Shown: positions 23,971-32,980, counted from the first letter of the stretch. The stretch: DNA of 36,625 nucleotides from an uncultured Bacteroidales bacterium (GCA_902796035.1 CADBNR010000026.1:1-36625); one strand, 5' to 3'. The notes: generated by a model from the letters alone, not told the origin. Program-made: numbers and translations.

Positions 23971-25401
23971 CTATTTACCTTCGCCGGTCACTACCGTCTT
24001 TATGGTATATATCATTATCTTGACGTCTGTCAGTATAGACATATTGTTCATATATATCAGGTCATATCGGAGTCGTTCCACCATCTGGTCGACGTTTTCG
24101 GCATATCCGTATTTTACCATTCCCCAGGACGTGATGCCGGGTACCGTACGGAACACCAGACTATAATAGGGAGCCTTACTTATGATCTGACGTATGAAGT
24201 ATTCCCGTTCAGGTCTGGGCCCTACGAACGACATATCCCCTTTCAGCACGTTCCAGAACTGGGGCAGTTCGTCAAGTCTGTATTTGCGCATCACTCGACC
24301 CACGGGCGTGATGCGGCTGTCGCCGTCATGCGACAGTTGCGGGCCGGCCTTCTCCGCGTCCACATACATTGAGCGGAACTTATACATTCTGAACGGCTTC
24401 TGGTGCAATCCTATCCTCTCCTGACTGTATATGGCTCCTCCGGGCGATGACAGCCGTACCCACAGGTAAATGGCCAGATAAAGCGGACTAAGCACCGTCA
24501 TCACCACAATTGACATCACCACGTCGAACGTGCGCTTTACATTCATCTGGAACTCGCTCATGCTCGGCGACGTAAGATCCACAAACGGAAGGCCCATTAT
24601 GTCGCCCTGGCGGATGCTCGACGTGACGTAAGAGAATGTATCGGGATTTATCTTGATTGGTATGTCCAGTCCTATCAATTGGTCAAGTATGTGCATCACC
24701 TTTACATCCGAAAAGCGTTGCATGGCGATTATGACCTGGTCCGGCTTCATTTCACGGCACACATCCATCAGCCGGGACATGGGCCACACGCGCATACCGT
24801 CCGCCACGCTGTCCTCCCCTTCCAGCGCCACATAACCGATGATATGTACCGGCATCTCCAGTTTCGAAATCTGAAGCTGTGCAGCCACATCACGGCTGTT
24901 TTGCGAATTTCCGATTATCAGTACGTTTTTTCTCTTGTTGCTGCGGACGCGCCGGATGCAATATGAATTCACAATCAGACGCCCCGCATACAGAAACACG
25001 AACAGCAACGCCCACAGCAACACCAGCAGCAGATAATAAATTTTTTTGGCCGGTGCGTCGTTCAGTATGAACAGTATGAATATCAGGGCTGTATTGAATG
25101 CGCCTGACCACAGAGAATTTGTTGCGATGCTCAGCCGGGCCTTCATGAACGGCTTGTTGTAAAAACCCGACAACCAGTATATCCCGAGCATTACCAACGG
25201 CACGAATATCTCCTCAAGAATTATTTTGCGCGAAAAGATGAAGCCTGCGAATGTCTCGTTCTCAAATTCCTCCAGTCCGGCCAACAGTATGTAGTAACGG
25301 CAGATGTTGAACAGCACGAACGCAATGAACGTAGTGGCCAGATCGGTCACTATATATATCCATCGAGCCTGCCTTGTCCCTAAATCCTTACCGCTACTCA
25401 T
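23971..25401 (-). CDS. Polyprenyl-phosphate sugar-1-phosphate transferase
   Basis: Enzymes of this WcaJ/RfbP-like type start surface polysaccharide by moving a sugar-1-phosphate from a nucleotide sugar to undecaprenyl phosphate. The 476-aa protein has four N-terminal membrane helices, a CoA-binding-like central domain (about 145-255, opening KRKNVLIIGNSQNSRDVA) and a C-terminal sugar-transferase domain. The latter starts with KRTFDVVMSI (about 286-295) and contains YKFRSMYVDAE (about 341-351), YRLDELPQFWNVLKGDMS (about 380-397) and VGPRPE (about 399-404), including the active-site DE. No other glycosyltransferase lies nearby, so the polysaccharide locus itself is elsewhere. It is 21 nt downstream of folK. 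Confidence 0.93.
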   Translation of the reverse strand: MSSGKDLGTRQARWIYIVTDLATTFIAFVLFNICRYYILLAGLEEFENETFAGFIFSRKIILEEIFVPLVMLGIYWLSGFYNKPFMKARLSIATNSLWSGAFNTALIFILFILNDAPAKKIYYLLLVLLWALLFVFLYAGRLIVNSYCIRRVRSNKRKNVLIIGNSQNSRDVAAQLQISKLEMPVHIIGYVALEGEDSVADGMRVWPMSRLMDVCREMKPDQVIIAMQRFSDVKVMHILDQLIGLDIPIKINPDTFSYVTSSIRQGDIMGLPFVDLTSPSMSEFQMNVKRTFDVVMSIVVMTVLSPLYLAIYLWVRLSSPGGAIYSQERIGLHQKPFRMYKFRSMYVDAEKAGPQLSHDGDSRITPVGRVMRKYRLDELPQFWNVLKGDMSFVGPRPEREYFIRQIISKAPYYSLVFRTVPGITSWGMVKYGYAENVDQMVERLRYDLIYMNNMSILTDVKIMIYTIKTVVTGEGK

Positions 25402-25422
25402 CTGTTGTTACTGTTCCAACCT

Positions 25423-25800
25423 CTATATTCCGGGTCCAAGTTCCCTGTACCCCCTTAAGAAGTATTCCCGTTCCATGTCCCTCGGCCTCAACACGGTGCC
25501 GTTACATATCACAAGGTCGATGTCTATGGGTACGTCTCCGCGTCGTCGCGCCGATTCGTCACGGCCTGCATTCAGCTCATACAGTCGGGCCGCCGCATCT
25601 ATCTCTCCTTGCGACAACGACGTGTCTCCGGCCATCACCGCATTGCAATACTTCCGCCCCGTGGGATGGAAGTCGTCGGTCTCGTATATACCGGAACAAG
25701 CCGTGCAGCGCAATATTGTCTGAATCCAGGTCATGGCCGCAGCCACGCGCGCCATCCGGTCCTCCACATTGCTTCCCAACGATATCACCACCCTGTTCAT
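25423..25800 (-). CDS. folK: 6-hydroxymethyl-7,8-dihydropterin pyrophosphokinase
   Basis: FolK (HPPK) transfers pyrophosphate from ATP to 6-hydroxymethyl-dihydropterin in folate synthesis. The 125-aa protein is shorter than the E. coli enzyme (158 aa) but has the family motifs: LGSNVEDR (about 8-15), YETDDFHPTGRKYCNAV (about 40-56), a variable middle, and RRRGDVPIDIDLV (about 84-96), including the metal-binding aspartates. The C-terminal part is short, as in many Bacteroidetes HPPKs. The gene overlaps no neighbour; it starts 7 nt after the metallophosphoesterase stop. Its placement in an envelope operon is not explained by function. Confidence 0.9.
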   Translation of the reverse strand: MNRVVISLGSNVEDRMARVAAAMTWIQTILRCTACSGIYETDDFHPTGRKYCNAVMAGDTSLSQGEIDAAARLYELNAGRDESARRRGDVPIDIDLVICNGTVLRPRDMEREYFLRGYRELGPGI

Positions 25801-25807
25801 CAGGCTG

Positions 25808-27028
25808 TCACTTTTTCCGAAGCGTTATTACCGTCAGCTCCGGCACTGCGCCCAAGCGCATCGGCATTCCCACTTCGCCGGCACCGATGTTGACATACAG
25901 CCGCGACGGCGTGACGTCCGTTCCGGTGTCTTCATACAGGCCGCCCCAATACTTGTATCGCCACGCCGCAGGTGAGAATCGCTGTCCGAACATATCGGCC
26001 TCTATCTGCATGGCATGCGTATGGCCCGATAGACTCAGGTCGATGTTGCTGTTTTTCTTGACAACCTGATTCCAGTGCTCGGGATTGTGTGTCATCAGTA
26101 TCTTGAAGTTTCCATCCTTCAGATCTACCCCTTTCCCTCTGTATGCCTTAACCAGATCGCCGTATTGGCCGAACGGCGGTTCGCCCCAGTTCTCCACCCC
26201 TATCACTGCGATGGAATCGGAACCACGCTTTATGAATTCATGGCTGTTGTCCAGCATCTTCCAGCCCATCTCCCCCTGCCGGTCCTTGAGTTGCTGCAGG
26301 TTCGCGGCCTTACTCTTGGCCGAGCTCCAGTCGACATAATCGCCGTAATCATGGTTGCCCAGTACGGAATATACGCCGTCCTTGGCTTTCAGCCTCATCA
26401 AAACCTTACGGAATGGTTCCAGCTCGCATGTCTTGCGGTTAACTATGTCGCCCGTGAACATTATCACGTCGGGTCTCAAGGCATTTATACTGTCCACCAG
26501 TTTCGACACGAAAGCGGTGTCGCCGCCCCACGTCCCCGTATGCAGGTCGCTGAACTGCACTATGCGGTAGCCGTTGAACGACGCGGGCAGCTTTTCAGAA
26601 ACTATATCGACATTCTTTACATCGATGTTATGGCGCGTGAACATCACTCCATACCACATCGTTCCGCACACTAACAATCCCAACGACACTCCAAGCATGG
26701 CGCCGTAATTCGACAGCCGGCGCGAACCGATATTGCATAGACGGCCAATCAGAGAGCAGAGCACATACACAGTCTTGGCCGCGATAATGGTAAGGTAGGT
26801 GAACAGCAGCCACATCACGGGGATAACATCGCGTCCTTCGTCACGCAGCGGCAGACTGAACGCCACTACCAGCAACGCCCAGCAAGACACACACGAGGCT
26901 ATGTACAGCCATCCGTTGCGCTTGCGCTTCGGCTTGCCGCTCATGGACCGCACGTCATAATAGATGTAGCCGTCTATGATCAGCGTCAGTATCACCATTA
27001 TCAATATTCCCGTCAGCGGCAGTCTCAT
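25808..27028 (-). CDS. Membrane-anchored calcineurin-like metallophosphoesterase
   Basis: The 406-aa protein has four N-terminal membrane segments (about 3-22, 42-62, 70-100, 110-135) and a calcineurin-like phosphoesterase domain (about 155-405). The dinuclear-metal motifs are complete: FSDLHTGTW (about 157-165), TGDIVNRK (about 196-203), LGNHDYGDY (about 226-234), MTHNPEHW (about 313-320) and LSGHTHAMQI (about 331-340). It resembles YkuE/YaeI-like proteins, some of which act on phospholipid phosphates such as undecaprenyl or UDP-sugar lipids; the substrate is not known here. It lies 28 nt after the acyltransferase gene and 7 nt before folK. Confidence 0.9.
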   Translation of the reverse strand: MRLPLTGILIMVILTLIIDGYIYYDVRSMSGKPKRKRNGWLYIASCVSCWALLVVAFSLPLRDEGRDVIPVMWLLFTYLTIIAAKTVYVLCSLIGRLCNIGSRRLSNYGAMLGVSLGLLVCGTMWYGVMFTRHNIDVKNVDIVSEKLPASFNGYRIVQFSDLHTGTWGGDTAFVSKLVDSINALRPDVIMFTGDIVNRKTCELEPFRKVLMRLKAKDGVYSVLGNHDYGDYVDWSSAKSKAANLQQLKDRQGEMGWKMLDNSHEFIKRGSDSIAVIGVENWGEPPFGQYGDLVKAYRGKGVDLKDGNFKILMTHNPEHWNQVVKKNSNIDLSLSGHTHAMQIEADMFGQRFSPAAWRYKYWGGLYEDTGTDVTPSRLYVNIGAGEVGMPMRLGAVPELTVITLRKK

Positions 27029-27040
27029 ATCATCGGTTTT

Positions 27041-27076
27041 ATTCCATGCCTCCCAATTATTCCATGCCTCCCAATA
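27041..27076. repeat. 18-bp tandem duplication at the acyltransferase stop
   Basis: Two adjacent copies (27041-27058 and 27059-27076) differ at one base at the end. On the minus strand each copy reads as the codons L-G-G-M-E-stop. The real gene ends at the TAA in 27059-27057; the other copy lies after the stop. Confidence 0.93.
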
Positions 27077-28232
27077 AAGTTTTCAGTTTGTTCTTCAACG
27101 GATTCGCATACATGGTGAGCATCATCTGCATCATGAATTCATGCTCGTCTTCCGTCACGTCCGTAAGATCCACTTTCGACAGCTGCTTGTTGAAATAGTT
27201 GATAGTCTCAAGGCGTTCGGACTCCGTATATTTCCCCGCGAACCTATGGGTATGATTCAGCATATCGTATGCCACATAATTGATGGGGAATATCTCGTAA
27301 CTGCGGTGAATTGCCTGATCTATTAGACATCCCACATATCTGGCCGCGATATTGGTCTCCGGGAAATCCCCTATCTGGTCTATCTTTGTGTTAAGGCGCG
27401 GTGTAAGCTGAAAATGCACCCGTCCCTTGAACTGCAGCAGACCCGTCTCCATGCTGAACAGATCGTCACGCTGCGACTTCTTGAAATCCGGATTGCGGCG
27501 ACGCATCAGGAATTCCTTGGCCTTCAGATAATCGTTGGGGTCGAATTCATAGCTGATGGACACAGGCATGATGTTTATTTCCCTCAACCGCTCCAGAAAA
27601 GTTCCCTCGCCGGCTATGCCCAGCATCTTTACCAGCGATTCCTGGGTCTTGTCAGAACTGTCCTTCGCCCGTCCTTCGCGTTGCGCTATCCAGATGCTCT
27701 CGTGCTTCTCGAGTATGGCGTAGTGTATGTAGGCCGACAGTTTCCTGGCAGCCATCAGTCCCTCGCGCAGTCCAGTGTTGCGCTTCACTATGAACGACTT
27801 GTTGAGACGTACCAGATCCGTGATCCAGTCAAACACCAGCAGGTTGTTGCCTATGGCCACCTCCGACGTGGGAATGTCATGGCGCAGGAATGCCAGATTC
27901 AGGAACGACGCGTCCAGCACTATGTCACGGTGATTGGTCACGAACGCATAGTTCTGGCCCGGATTGTAATACTTGACGCCGCCCAGGGATATTCCGGCTG
28001 TAGTGGTCTTGGCCAGCATTTCCAGAAACGGATACATCACCTGTGTCTGGAAATCATGCTTGTTGTCTATGTTATGGAGCTCGTTGAGCAACGACGGCAT
28101 ATCTTCGGCCGGCATCACGTAATTGACGGCATGAAGAAATCCGGGGTCCTTCACCAAAGACTCCATTTTTTCATGAAACAGCGAATCGTCGTATGGCGAT
28201 ATATCACTGAAATCATATTCCGAATTATTCAT
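27057..28232 (-). CDS. Glycerolipid acyltransferase-like protein
   Basis: The 391-aa protein has the PlsC/PlsB-type acyltransferase pattern and probably acylates a lysophospholipid or glycerol-3-phosphate derivative. The motif NHRDIVLDASFL (about 97-108) carries the catalytic histidine and an aspartate (HRD and LD), and WIAQREGRAKDS (about 180-191) resembles the second, substrate-binding motif. Between them lies VKRNTGLREGLMAARKL. It is longer than PlsC (about 245 aa), with extra N- and C-terminal helical parts, as in a family seen widely in Bacteroidetes. It has no membrane helix by eye. It begins the six-gene run and is separated from the 823-aa gene by 123 nt. Confidence 0.82.
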   Translation of the reverse strand: MNNSEYDFSDISPYDDSLFHEKMESLVKDPGFLHAVNYVMPAEDMPSLLNELHNIDNKHDFQTQVMYPFLEMLAKTTTAGISLGGVKYYNPGQNYAFVTNHRDIVLDASFLNLAFLRHDIPTSEVAIGNNLLVFDWITDLVRLNKSFIVKRNTGLREGLMAARKLSAYIHYAILEKHESIWIAQREGRAKDSSDKTQESLVKMLGIAGEGTFLERLREINIMPVSISYEFDPNDYLKAKEFLMRRRNPDFKKSQRDDLFSMETGLLQFKGRVHFQLTPRLNTKIDQIGDFPETNIAARYVGCLIDQAIHRSYEIFPINYVAYDMLNHTHRFAGKYTESERLETINYFNKQLSKVDLTDVTEDEHEFMMQMMLTMYANPLKNKLKTLLGGME

Positions 28233-28355
28233 ATCTATCGTCTGTCTAATGGCTTGTCGGTACGATATTAATGCCTGCTGTCATGACAATAACATTTAAG
28301 ACATGCCAATCGATGTTCCGCACAGGGCCATATTCTTGACAAAGATACTAAAAAA
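28233..28355. other. Gap between the acyltransferase and the 823-aa gene
   Basis: No gene or clean TAnnTTTG promoter is visible in these 123 bases. It probably holds the leader of the acyltransferase operon, if that operon is separate from the upstream one. Confidence 0.4.
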
Positions 28356-30827
28356 TCACTTATCCACCAAATTGAGATTCTGGCGCAGTGTCATGTTCAG
28401 GTGTCCCTTCAGGTATTCAAGCAGATCCTCGAAGTACATGTCACGGTTATCGTGCCACGTGCCGCGCTGCTTAAGGCTCTTATAGAACCATACATACAGA
28501 TTGGAGTTCTCGCGGTTGTGAGGCAGTCTTCCGGTCTCTTCCGCAAGCTTGCGCACCATCCGGCATTTCTCGCGGAATATGTGTTCCTGTCCGTTCTGAG
28601 GCAGGTCGGACGACTCTTCAAGATATCTGTTCAATACGTTGATCTGACTCTCCGATGCCTCTACCTTCCCGCACTGTATGTTTTTACGCCACCGATCAAG
28701 CGAGCTTTCCTCTTCGTTCGAGTTGGTGTATGGCAAACGTCCCTCTTCGTCCACGAACCTCATGAAATTGTCCATTCGCTCGTTGAACGTCTTGCGGCGC
28801 TTCACCTTACGCACCTTAAGATCTTGGCCTTCATACCGCTTGCCGGCCAAACCCACCATATTGCCGACAAACACTTCATATATTCCGCCGGGGTTGGCAT
28901 ATATCAGAGTCGACACACTCTTCTCGTTGGTATGCGGGAAATTCTCACGCACCTTCTCAGTCAGTTCCGACAAGGTCAGCGGACGATCGTACGCGGCCAG
29001 CACTTCCGGAATATGATCTTTCAGACATCCTGAATATACGTCGGGCCATTCCTTCAAGGCATATAGCCCCCGCTTGCCGAGACTCACCACATTGCCGTTG
29101 CGGAGAAGGTATGAATGCACCGAGCTCTGGGAATCGATCTGCTCGGAAGGGTGAGTTACATTGTACGTTTCGAAAATTTCAGACACTGACATAGGCACTC
29201 CGTTTTCACGCAGCACCTGCTCTATTGCCGCAGACCTGTCCAGCGAATTGTATTCGAACACCAGCTGGTTGTCCACGTTGGTCTGTACTCCGTCGCGCTT
29301 CAGAAGATACACCGAAACCACATCGCATATTTCATTCATTTCCTCGTCCGTGAGATTGTGTTTGGTAACGGCGTTGAAGAAATTACGTAATTCTATCGTC
29401 TCGTCATCATACCGTCGCAATGCGAAATGCGTCTCTATCTTTTTCAACACTCCTCTCAGCTTGATCAGTCCGAGTTTGCTTCTGTCCACCATGAACGATA
29501 CTCCGCTGTCAGTGGTCAGAATCCCGTAGTTTTCGTTGGCCATACATATCAGGGCCATCACCTCGCGAGGGGTGCAGTTGAGATTCTCCTGTCTGTTTAT
29601 TTCATCCAGAAGACTATCCCAGCTTCCTATCAGCGGCTCGCTGAATATATGGGACACACGGTCGCGCACCATATATACGATAGGATCTGCCGGGAGGCCT
29701 GTCATTGTGATCTGACGCACGCGCTCGTTTGTCAGATTATATTTTTTGCTTAGTTCCTGCACATTGTAGCATCGACGCTCGGAATTCAATCCATAGAAAT
29801 CGCGCAACAGACATGCCTTGGGCTTAGAGTCCCAGTACACATACTTCTGCCAGATGCTGATTGCCGGCAATTCCTTTCCGAGAATCTCCACGACAGCCAG
29901 ATGCGCCTGTTCGCTATATGTCAGGAACGGATACAGGTGCATGTATTTTCTGCAATATGATTCCAGATAATATTCCGGACTGCCGTTGGACCGCATGCCT
30001 GTCAACGCTTCATGCAGATATTTACGTTCTTTGTCAAGGAACTCCAGAAACGTATGGTACGAACGTTCGCCGCATCCGGGAAACTGATATATCTCTATGG
30101 TCCTTGCACCGCATAGATATGGCATGCACCCGTCCAACGTGCCAAGTTCTTTGAATACATTACGTGTACGGGTAGGTAATTTTCCGAAATGAAGCCTGTA
30201 TTCTATCTCCAGATTGTTGGTTACCACAGTAGGAAAGCTCAACAGCATTGACTTGGCCAGATGACATGCCGCGTTCTCAACATATTCATGAGCTATAGCA
30301 TATACGTCATCACATTTATAGCCATATAGCTTCATGGCTGTCAGCACTTCGATTATAAGCTTGGGCAGATAAGGTTTCAACTTGTTGAATTCATCCCATG
30401 TGAAACGGCGCACTATCTCCGCGTAACTATTCTTGTCCTTGATGATTCCGGACGGCTCCTGATCGAAATAATCCACATAACGGTCGTATAGCGGAACGAT
30501 GTCTTCCGGCAGTTTCTTCCTATATTCCGTCTCTATGTATGATACAGTGGTCCGGATATCGGACGTGTCCGGCACCTGATTGCCTTTCCTGACGGCTGAT
30601 TGCATTTCCCCGTCAACAGGTATGACCGAATACTTCAGCTTTATGCTCTGAAGCTCTTCCAATGTTCGTTTGCCGCAATTGCGCTTCTTCAGCAATTCCG
30701 ATTCAGGAGTGTTCATCAGATCGGCCAACGTAAAGATATCCGAATTCTGACAGACATTCTTAGCCCACGCGGACAATGTCTCATATTCCGGCAGGTTTTC
30801 AAGCGGTGTGTTATTCGTGATTCTCAT
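28356..30827 (-). CDS. Large multi-domain nucleic-acid-binding-like protein of unknown function
   Basis: I do not know a named function. The 823-aa protein can be divided by eye. Residues 1-65 resemble an RNA polymerase alpha C-terminal domain (NCGKRTLEELQSIK at 50-63). Residues 215-265 look like a second such helix-hairpin region (FPGCGERSYHTFLEFL). Residues 354-378 resemble a sigma region 4 helix-turn-helix (NVQELSKKYNLTNERVRQIT). Residues 530-596 resemble a HARE-HTH winged helix (AIEQVLRENGVPMSVSEIFE), with a second similar segment at 605-665. Residues 680-745 and 750-815 are two copies of a helicase-associated-like motif (FVDEEGRLP and LAEETGRLP followed by L..W). There is no ATPase, nuclease or signal peptide. 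It follows rluD by 56 nt on the same strand. Confidence 0.75.
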   Translation of the reverse strand: MRITNNTPLENLPEYETLSAWAKNVCQNSDIFTLADLMNTPESELLKKRNCGKRTLEELQSIKLKYSVIPVDGEMQSAVRKGNQVPDTSDIRTTVSYIETEYRKKLPEDIVPLYDRYVDYFDQEPSGIIKDKNSYAEIVRRFTWDEFNKLKPYLPKLIIEVLTAMKLYGYKCDDVYAIAHEYVENAACHLAKSMLLSFPTVVTNNLEIEYRLHFGKLPTRTRNVFKELGTLDGCMPYLCGARTIEIYQFPGCGERSYHTFLEFLDKERKYLHEALTGMRSNGSPEYYLESYCRKYMHLYPFLTYSEQAHLAVVEILGKELPAISIWQKYVYWDSKPKACLLRDFYGLNSERRCYNVQELSKKYNLTNERVRQITMTGLPADPIVYMVRDRVSHIFSEPLIGSWDSLLDEINRQENLNCTPREVMALICMANENYGILTTDSGVSFMVDRSKLGLIKLRGVLKKIETHFALRRYDDETIELRNFFNAVTKHNLTDEEMNEICDVVSVYLLKRDGVQTNVDNQLVFEYNSLDRSAAIEQVLRENGVPMSVSEIFETYNVTHPSEQIDSQSSVHSYLLRNGNVVSLGKRGLYALKEWPDVYSGCLKDHIPEVLAAYDRPLTLSELTEKVRENFPHTNEKSVSTLIYANPGGIYEVFVGNMVGLAGKRYEGQDLKVRKVKRRKTFNERMDNFMRFVDEEGRLPYTNSNEEESSLDRWRKNIQCGKVEASESQINVLNRYLEESSDLPQNGQEHIFREKCRMVRKLAEETGRLPHNRENSNLYVWFYKSLKQRGTWHDNRDMYFEDLLEYLKGHLNMTLRQNLNLVDK

Positions 30828-30883
30828 AGCGGAAACATTTCATAATATTATATTGATTCGGTTTCAGTCTGCGGATTTCATTA

Positions 30884-31951
30884 TCAGCATGTATCGCTTC
30901 TGAAACGTCTCCACTTGTCGAACAGATTCTCCATATCAGGTGGCAGCGGCGCCTCGAAATCCATCTCCACTCCGGTTTCCGGATGTCGGAATCCAAGTGT
31001 CCTGGCATGAAGCGCCTGCCTGGGACATAGTTCAAAACAGTTGTCTACGAATTGTTTGTATTTTGCTGTCGGAGTGCCTTTCAACACACGGTGTCCGCCA
31101 TAACGCTCATCGTTGAACAGCGGATGTCCTTTATGCTGGAAATGCACTCTGATCTGGTGTGTTCGACCTGTCTCCAGCACGCACTTCACTATACTCACAT
31201 ATCCGAAATCCTCCAATACCTCGTAATGTGTCACGGCATGCTTTCCCTTGGACGGATCGGTCATTACGGCCATCTGAAGCGCGTTGCGCGGATTGCGCGC
31301 GATGCTGCCTGTTATCGTGCCCCGACGTTCCGGCATCGATCCCCATATCATCGCCACATATTCGCGGCGGGTGGTCTTGTTGAAGAATTGCTTTCCGAGA
31401 TCGGTCTTGGCCTCCGGCGTCTTGGCTATCACCAACAATCCTGAGGTATCCTTGTCTATGCGGTGCACCAACCCCAGTCGTGGATCATTCACATCGTAAT
31501 CGGGCGTGTCCTTGAAATGCCAGGCCAAGGCATTGACCAATGTGCCCGTCCAATTGCCATGCCCGGGATGCACCACCAGTCCCGCAGGTTTGTTCACCAC
31601 CAGCACATAACGGTCCTCGTACACGATGTCAAGGGGGATGTCTTCGGCCACAATCTCGAAATCATATCGCGGCCTGTCCATCACCACCGACACCACGTCG
31701 TCGGGCTTGACCTTGTAGCTGGATTTGACCGGAGTGCCGTTCACCAGCACGCAGCCGGCGTCCGCGGCCTGCTGCACCCTGTTGCGCGAAGTGCGCTCCA
31801 GCCGATCGGTCAGGAATTTATCGACACGGATCATCTGCTGGCCCTTGTCGGCCACGAAACGGAAGTGCTCATAAAGTTCACGGCCGTCGGCATCGATGTA
31901 ATCGGCGCCGGCTTCCACCTCTCCTTCGGCCATCACGGTATCCGGAAGCAT
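30884..31951 (-). CDS. RluD-family 23S rRNA pseudouridine synthase
   Basis: RluA/RluC/RluD-type enzymes convert specific uridines of 23S rRNA to pseudouridine. Taking the ATG at 31951, the protein has 355 aa. It has an N-terminal S4 RNA-binding domain (IRVDKFLTDRLERTSRNRVQ, about 41-60) and the catalytic domain with VVNKPAGLVVHPGHG (about 117-131) and LVHRIDKDTSGLLV (about 162-175), whose Asp is catalytic. Later motifs are RTHQIRVHF and HARTLGF. An in-frame ATG at 31933 is an alternative. The open frame extends far upstream into the PASTA gene but only as a shadow of it. The gene lies 40 nt after the PASTA stop. D and RluC-like choices cannot be separated by eye. Confidence 0.93.
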   Translation of the reverse strand: MLPDTVMAEGEVEAGADYIDADGRELYEHFRFVADKGQQMIRVDKFLTDRLERTSRNRVQQAADAGCVLVNGTPVKSSYKVKPDDVVSVVMDRPRYDFEIVAEDIPLDIVYEDRYVLVVNKPAGLVVHPGHGNWTGTLVNALAWHFKDTPDYDVNDPRLGLVHRIDKDTSGLLVIAKTPEAKTDLGKQFFNKTTRREYVAMIWGSMPERRGTITGSIARNPRNALQMAVMTDPSKGKHAVTHYEVLEDFGYVSIVKCVLETGRTHQIRVHFQHKGHPLFNDERYGGHRVLKGTPTAKYKQFVDNCFELCPRQALHARTLGFRHPETGVEMDFEAPLPPDMENLFDKWRRFRSDTC

Positions 31952-31991
31952 TTCCTGTATCTTGTCCTGATCCAATATCCTGTATGTTTTA

Positions 31992-32774
31992 TCAGAAGTA
32001 CTGCCCTTCTTCTTCCTTTCCTGTTCCTGATTCCTGAGACTCGGCCGGCTCCTCGTATACGGGGCTGGCCGAAACCTCCCCTTCGGCCCCGTATGCATCC
32101 GCCTCGGGATATGCCACAGGGCTGTCTCCATATATATTAAGCAGCTCCGCGTTCTGCAGCGAATCCTGCACGTCATTCAGACGTCCGTCCGAAACCTCCA
32201 CCACGATGGAGCAGTTCACGGGGATTTTCTGCATCTTGCGCACTGGACGCCCGTTGGCCAGTATCTTGACCACGCGGTCGTAGCTGCCCAATACCTTCAC
32301 TATCCTTACGTTCTTGAAACCCAGTTCCTCAAGCCGGGCTATTGCAGAACGGTGCGACTCTCCCTTCAGTGCATACTCCGTAGGGTGATTGTCATCGTCT
32401 ATTATCACCTCTTTGGGATGCACCGCATTGATATATAGAAATATCTTGCGGCCAGGCTTCACTACCGACTTTGCTTTGGGAAACTGCTCTATGACAAATC
32501 CTGGGCGCACATCCTCGCGATACAGAGAGTCACGTATGTCCACCTTTAAGCCGGCGTCGTGCAGCTTCTTCACCGCTGCCGTGTACGACATGTTCTCCAC
32601 CCCGGGCACACGCATAGTGCTGCCATGTTTGGTGAACAAGGCCATGGCGACGTATGCCCCGTATATGCCCAACAGGGAGATAATCACTATTATCAGTATG
32701 TTTGCCATTACCGGGTGACGGTCTATGAAACCGCTGCCCCAGCTGTATGAATGGTCTTCTTCCGTGCGTTTCAA
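31992..32774 (-). CDS. PASTA-domain membrane protein
   Basis: The 260-aa protein has a short cytoplasmic tail, one membrane helix (about 24-47) and two or three PASTA domains (about 54-205; VPGVENMSYTAAVKKLHDAGL, core MSYTAAVKKLHDAGL, and a second AIARLEELGFKNVRI). The C-terminus is acidic and low in complexity. PASTA domains occur in wall-binding kinases and transpeptidases, where they may bind muropeptide; here no kinase domain is attached, as in the common Bacteroidetes form. The first possible start is a TTG at 32774, directly after an in-frame TAG; the first ATG, at 32708, would leave only one residue before the helix, so the TTG start is preferred. It is followed by rluD. Confidence 0.85.
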   Translation of the reverse strand: MKRTEEDHSYSWGSGFIDRHPVMANILIIVIISLLGIYGAYVAMALFTKHGSTMRVPGVENMSYTAAVKKLHDAGLKVDIRDSLYREDVRPGFVIEQFPKAKSVVKPGRKIFLYINAVHPKEVIIDDDNHPTEYALKGESHRSAIARLEELGFKNVRIVKVLGSYDRVVKILANGRPVRKMQKIPVNCSIVVEVSDGRLNDVQDSLQNAELLNIYGDSPVAYPEADAYGAEGEVSASPVYEEPAESQESGTGKEEEGQYF

Positions 32775-32825
32775 CTATAGTGGTTTTACGCAGTCCCGCA
32801 GGACCGACATTAAGATATTCAATCC

Positions 32826-32833
32826 CAAAATTA
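32826..32833 (-). promoter_or_regulatory. Putative -7 box of the PASTA-rluD operon
   Basis: TAATTTTG on the minus strand (32833-32826) matches TAnnTTTG, 51 bases before the gene start. The -33 position is ATAT, a poor match, so the promoter is only partly supported. Confidence 0.45.
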
Positions 32834-32925
32834 GTAATTTTTCTTTAATTTTCATATAGTTGGAGTGTAAAAAACGCGTATAAAACGCATACTTTCACAA
32901 TATCATCAAATTTTACGCAGAAACA

Positions 32926-32957
32926 TTTTAATATTCCGGAAATTTTTACTAACTTTG
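32926..32957 (+). promoter_or_regulatory. Putative bamD promoter
   Basis: TTTT (32926-32929), a 20-base spacer and TAACTTTG (32950-32957) fit the Bacteroidetes promoter with one mismatch at -33. A short imperfect direct repeat, AAAACGCGTAT then AAAACGCATAC, lies further upstream at about 32872-32894. Confidence 0.55.
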
Positions 32958-32980
32958 CATTTCAAAGCGACCAATTGGAA

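Noticed and set aside
27414-28271. 285-aa open frame opposite the acyltransferase
   Set aside because: It is the antisense shadow of an intact gene with conserved motifs on the other strand.
31952-32176. N-terminal extension of the RluD-family protein
   Set aside because: It lies inside the PASTA gene in another frame and has low-complexity basic composition; RluD homologues begin near the S4 domain.
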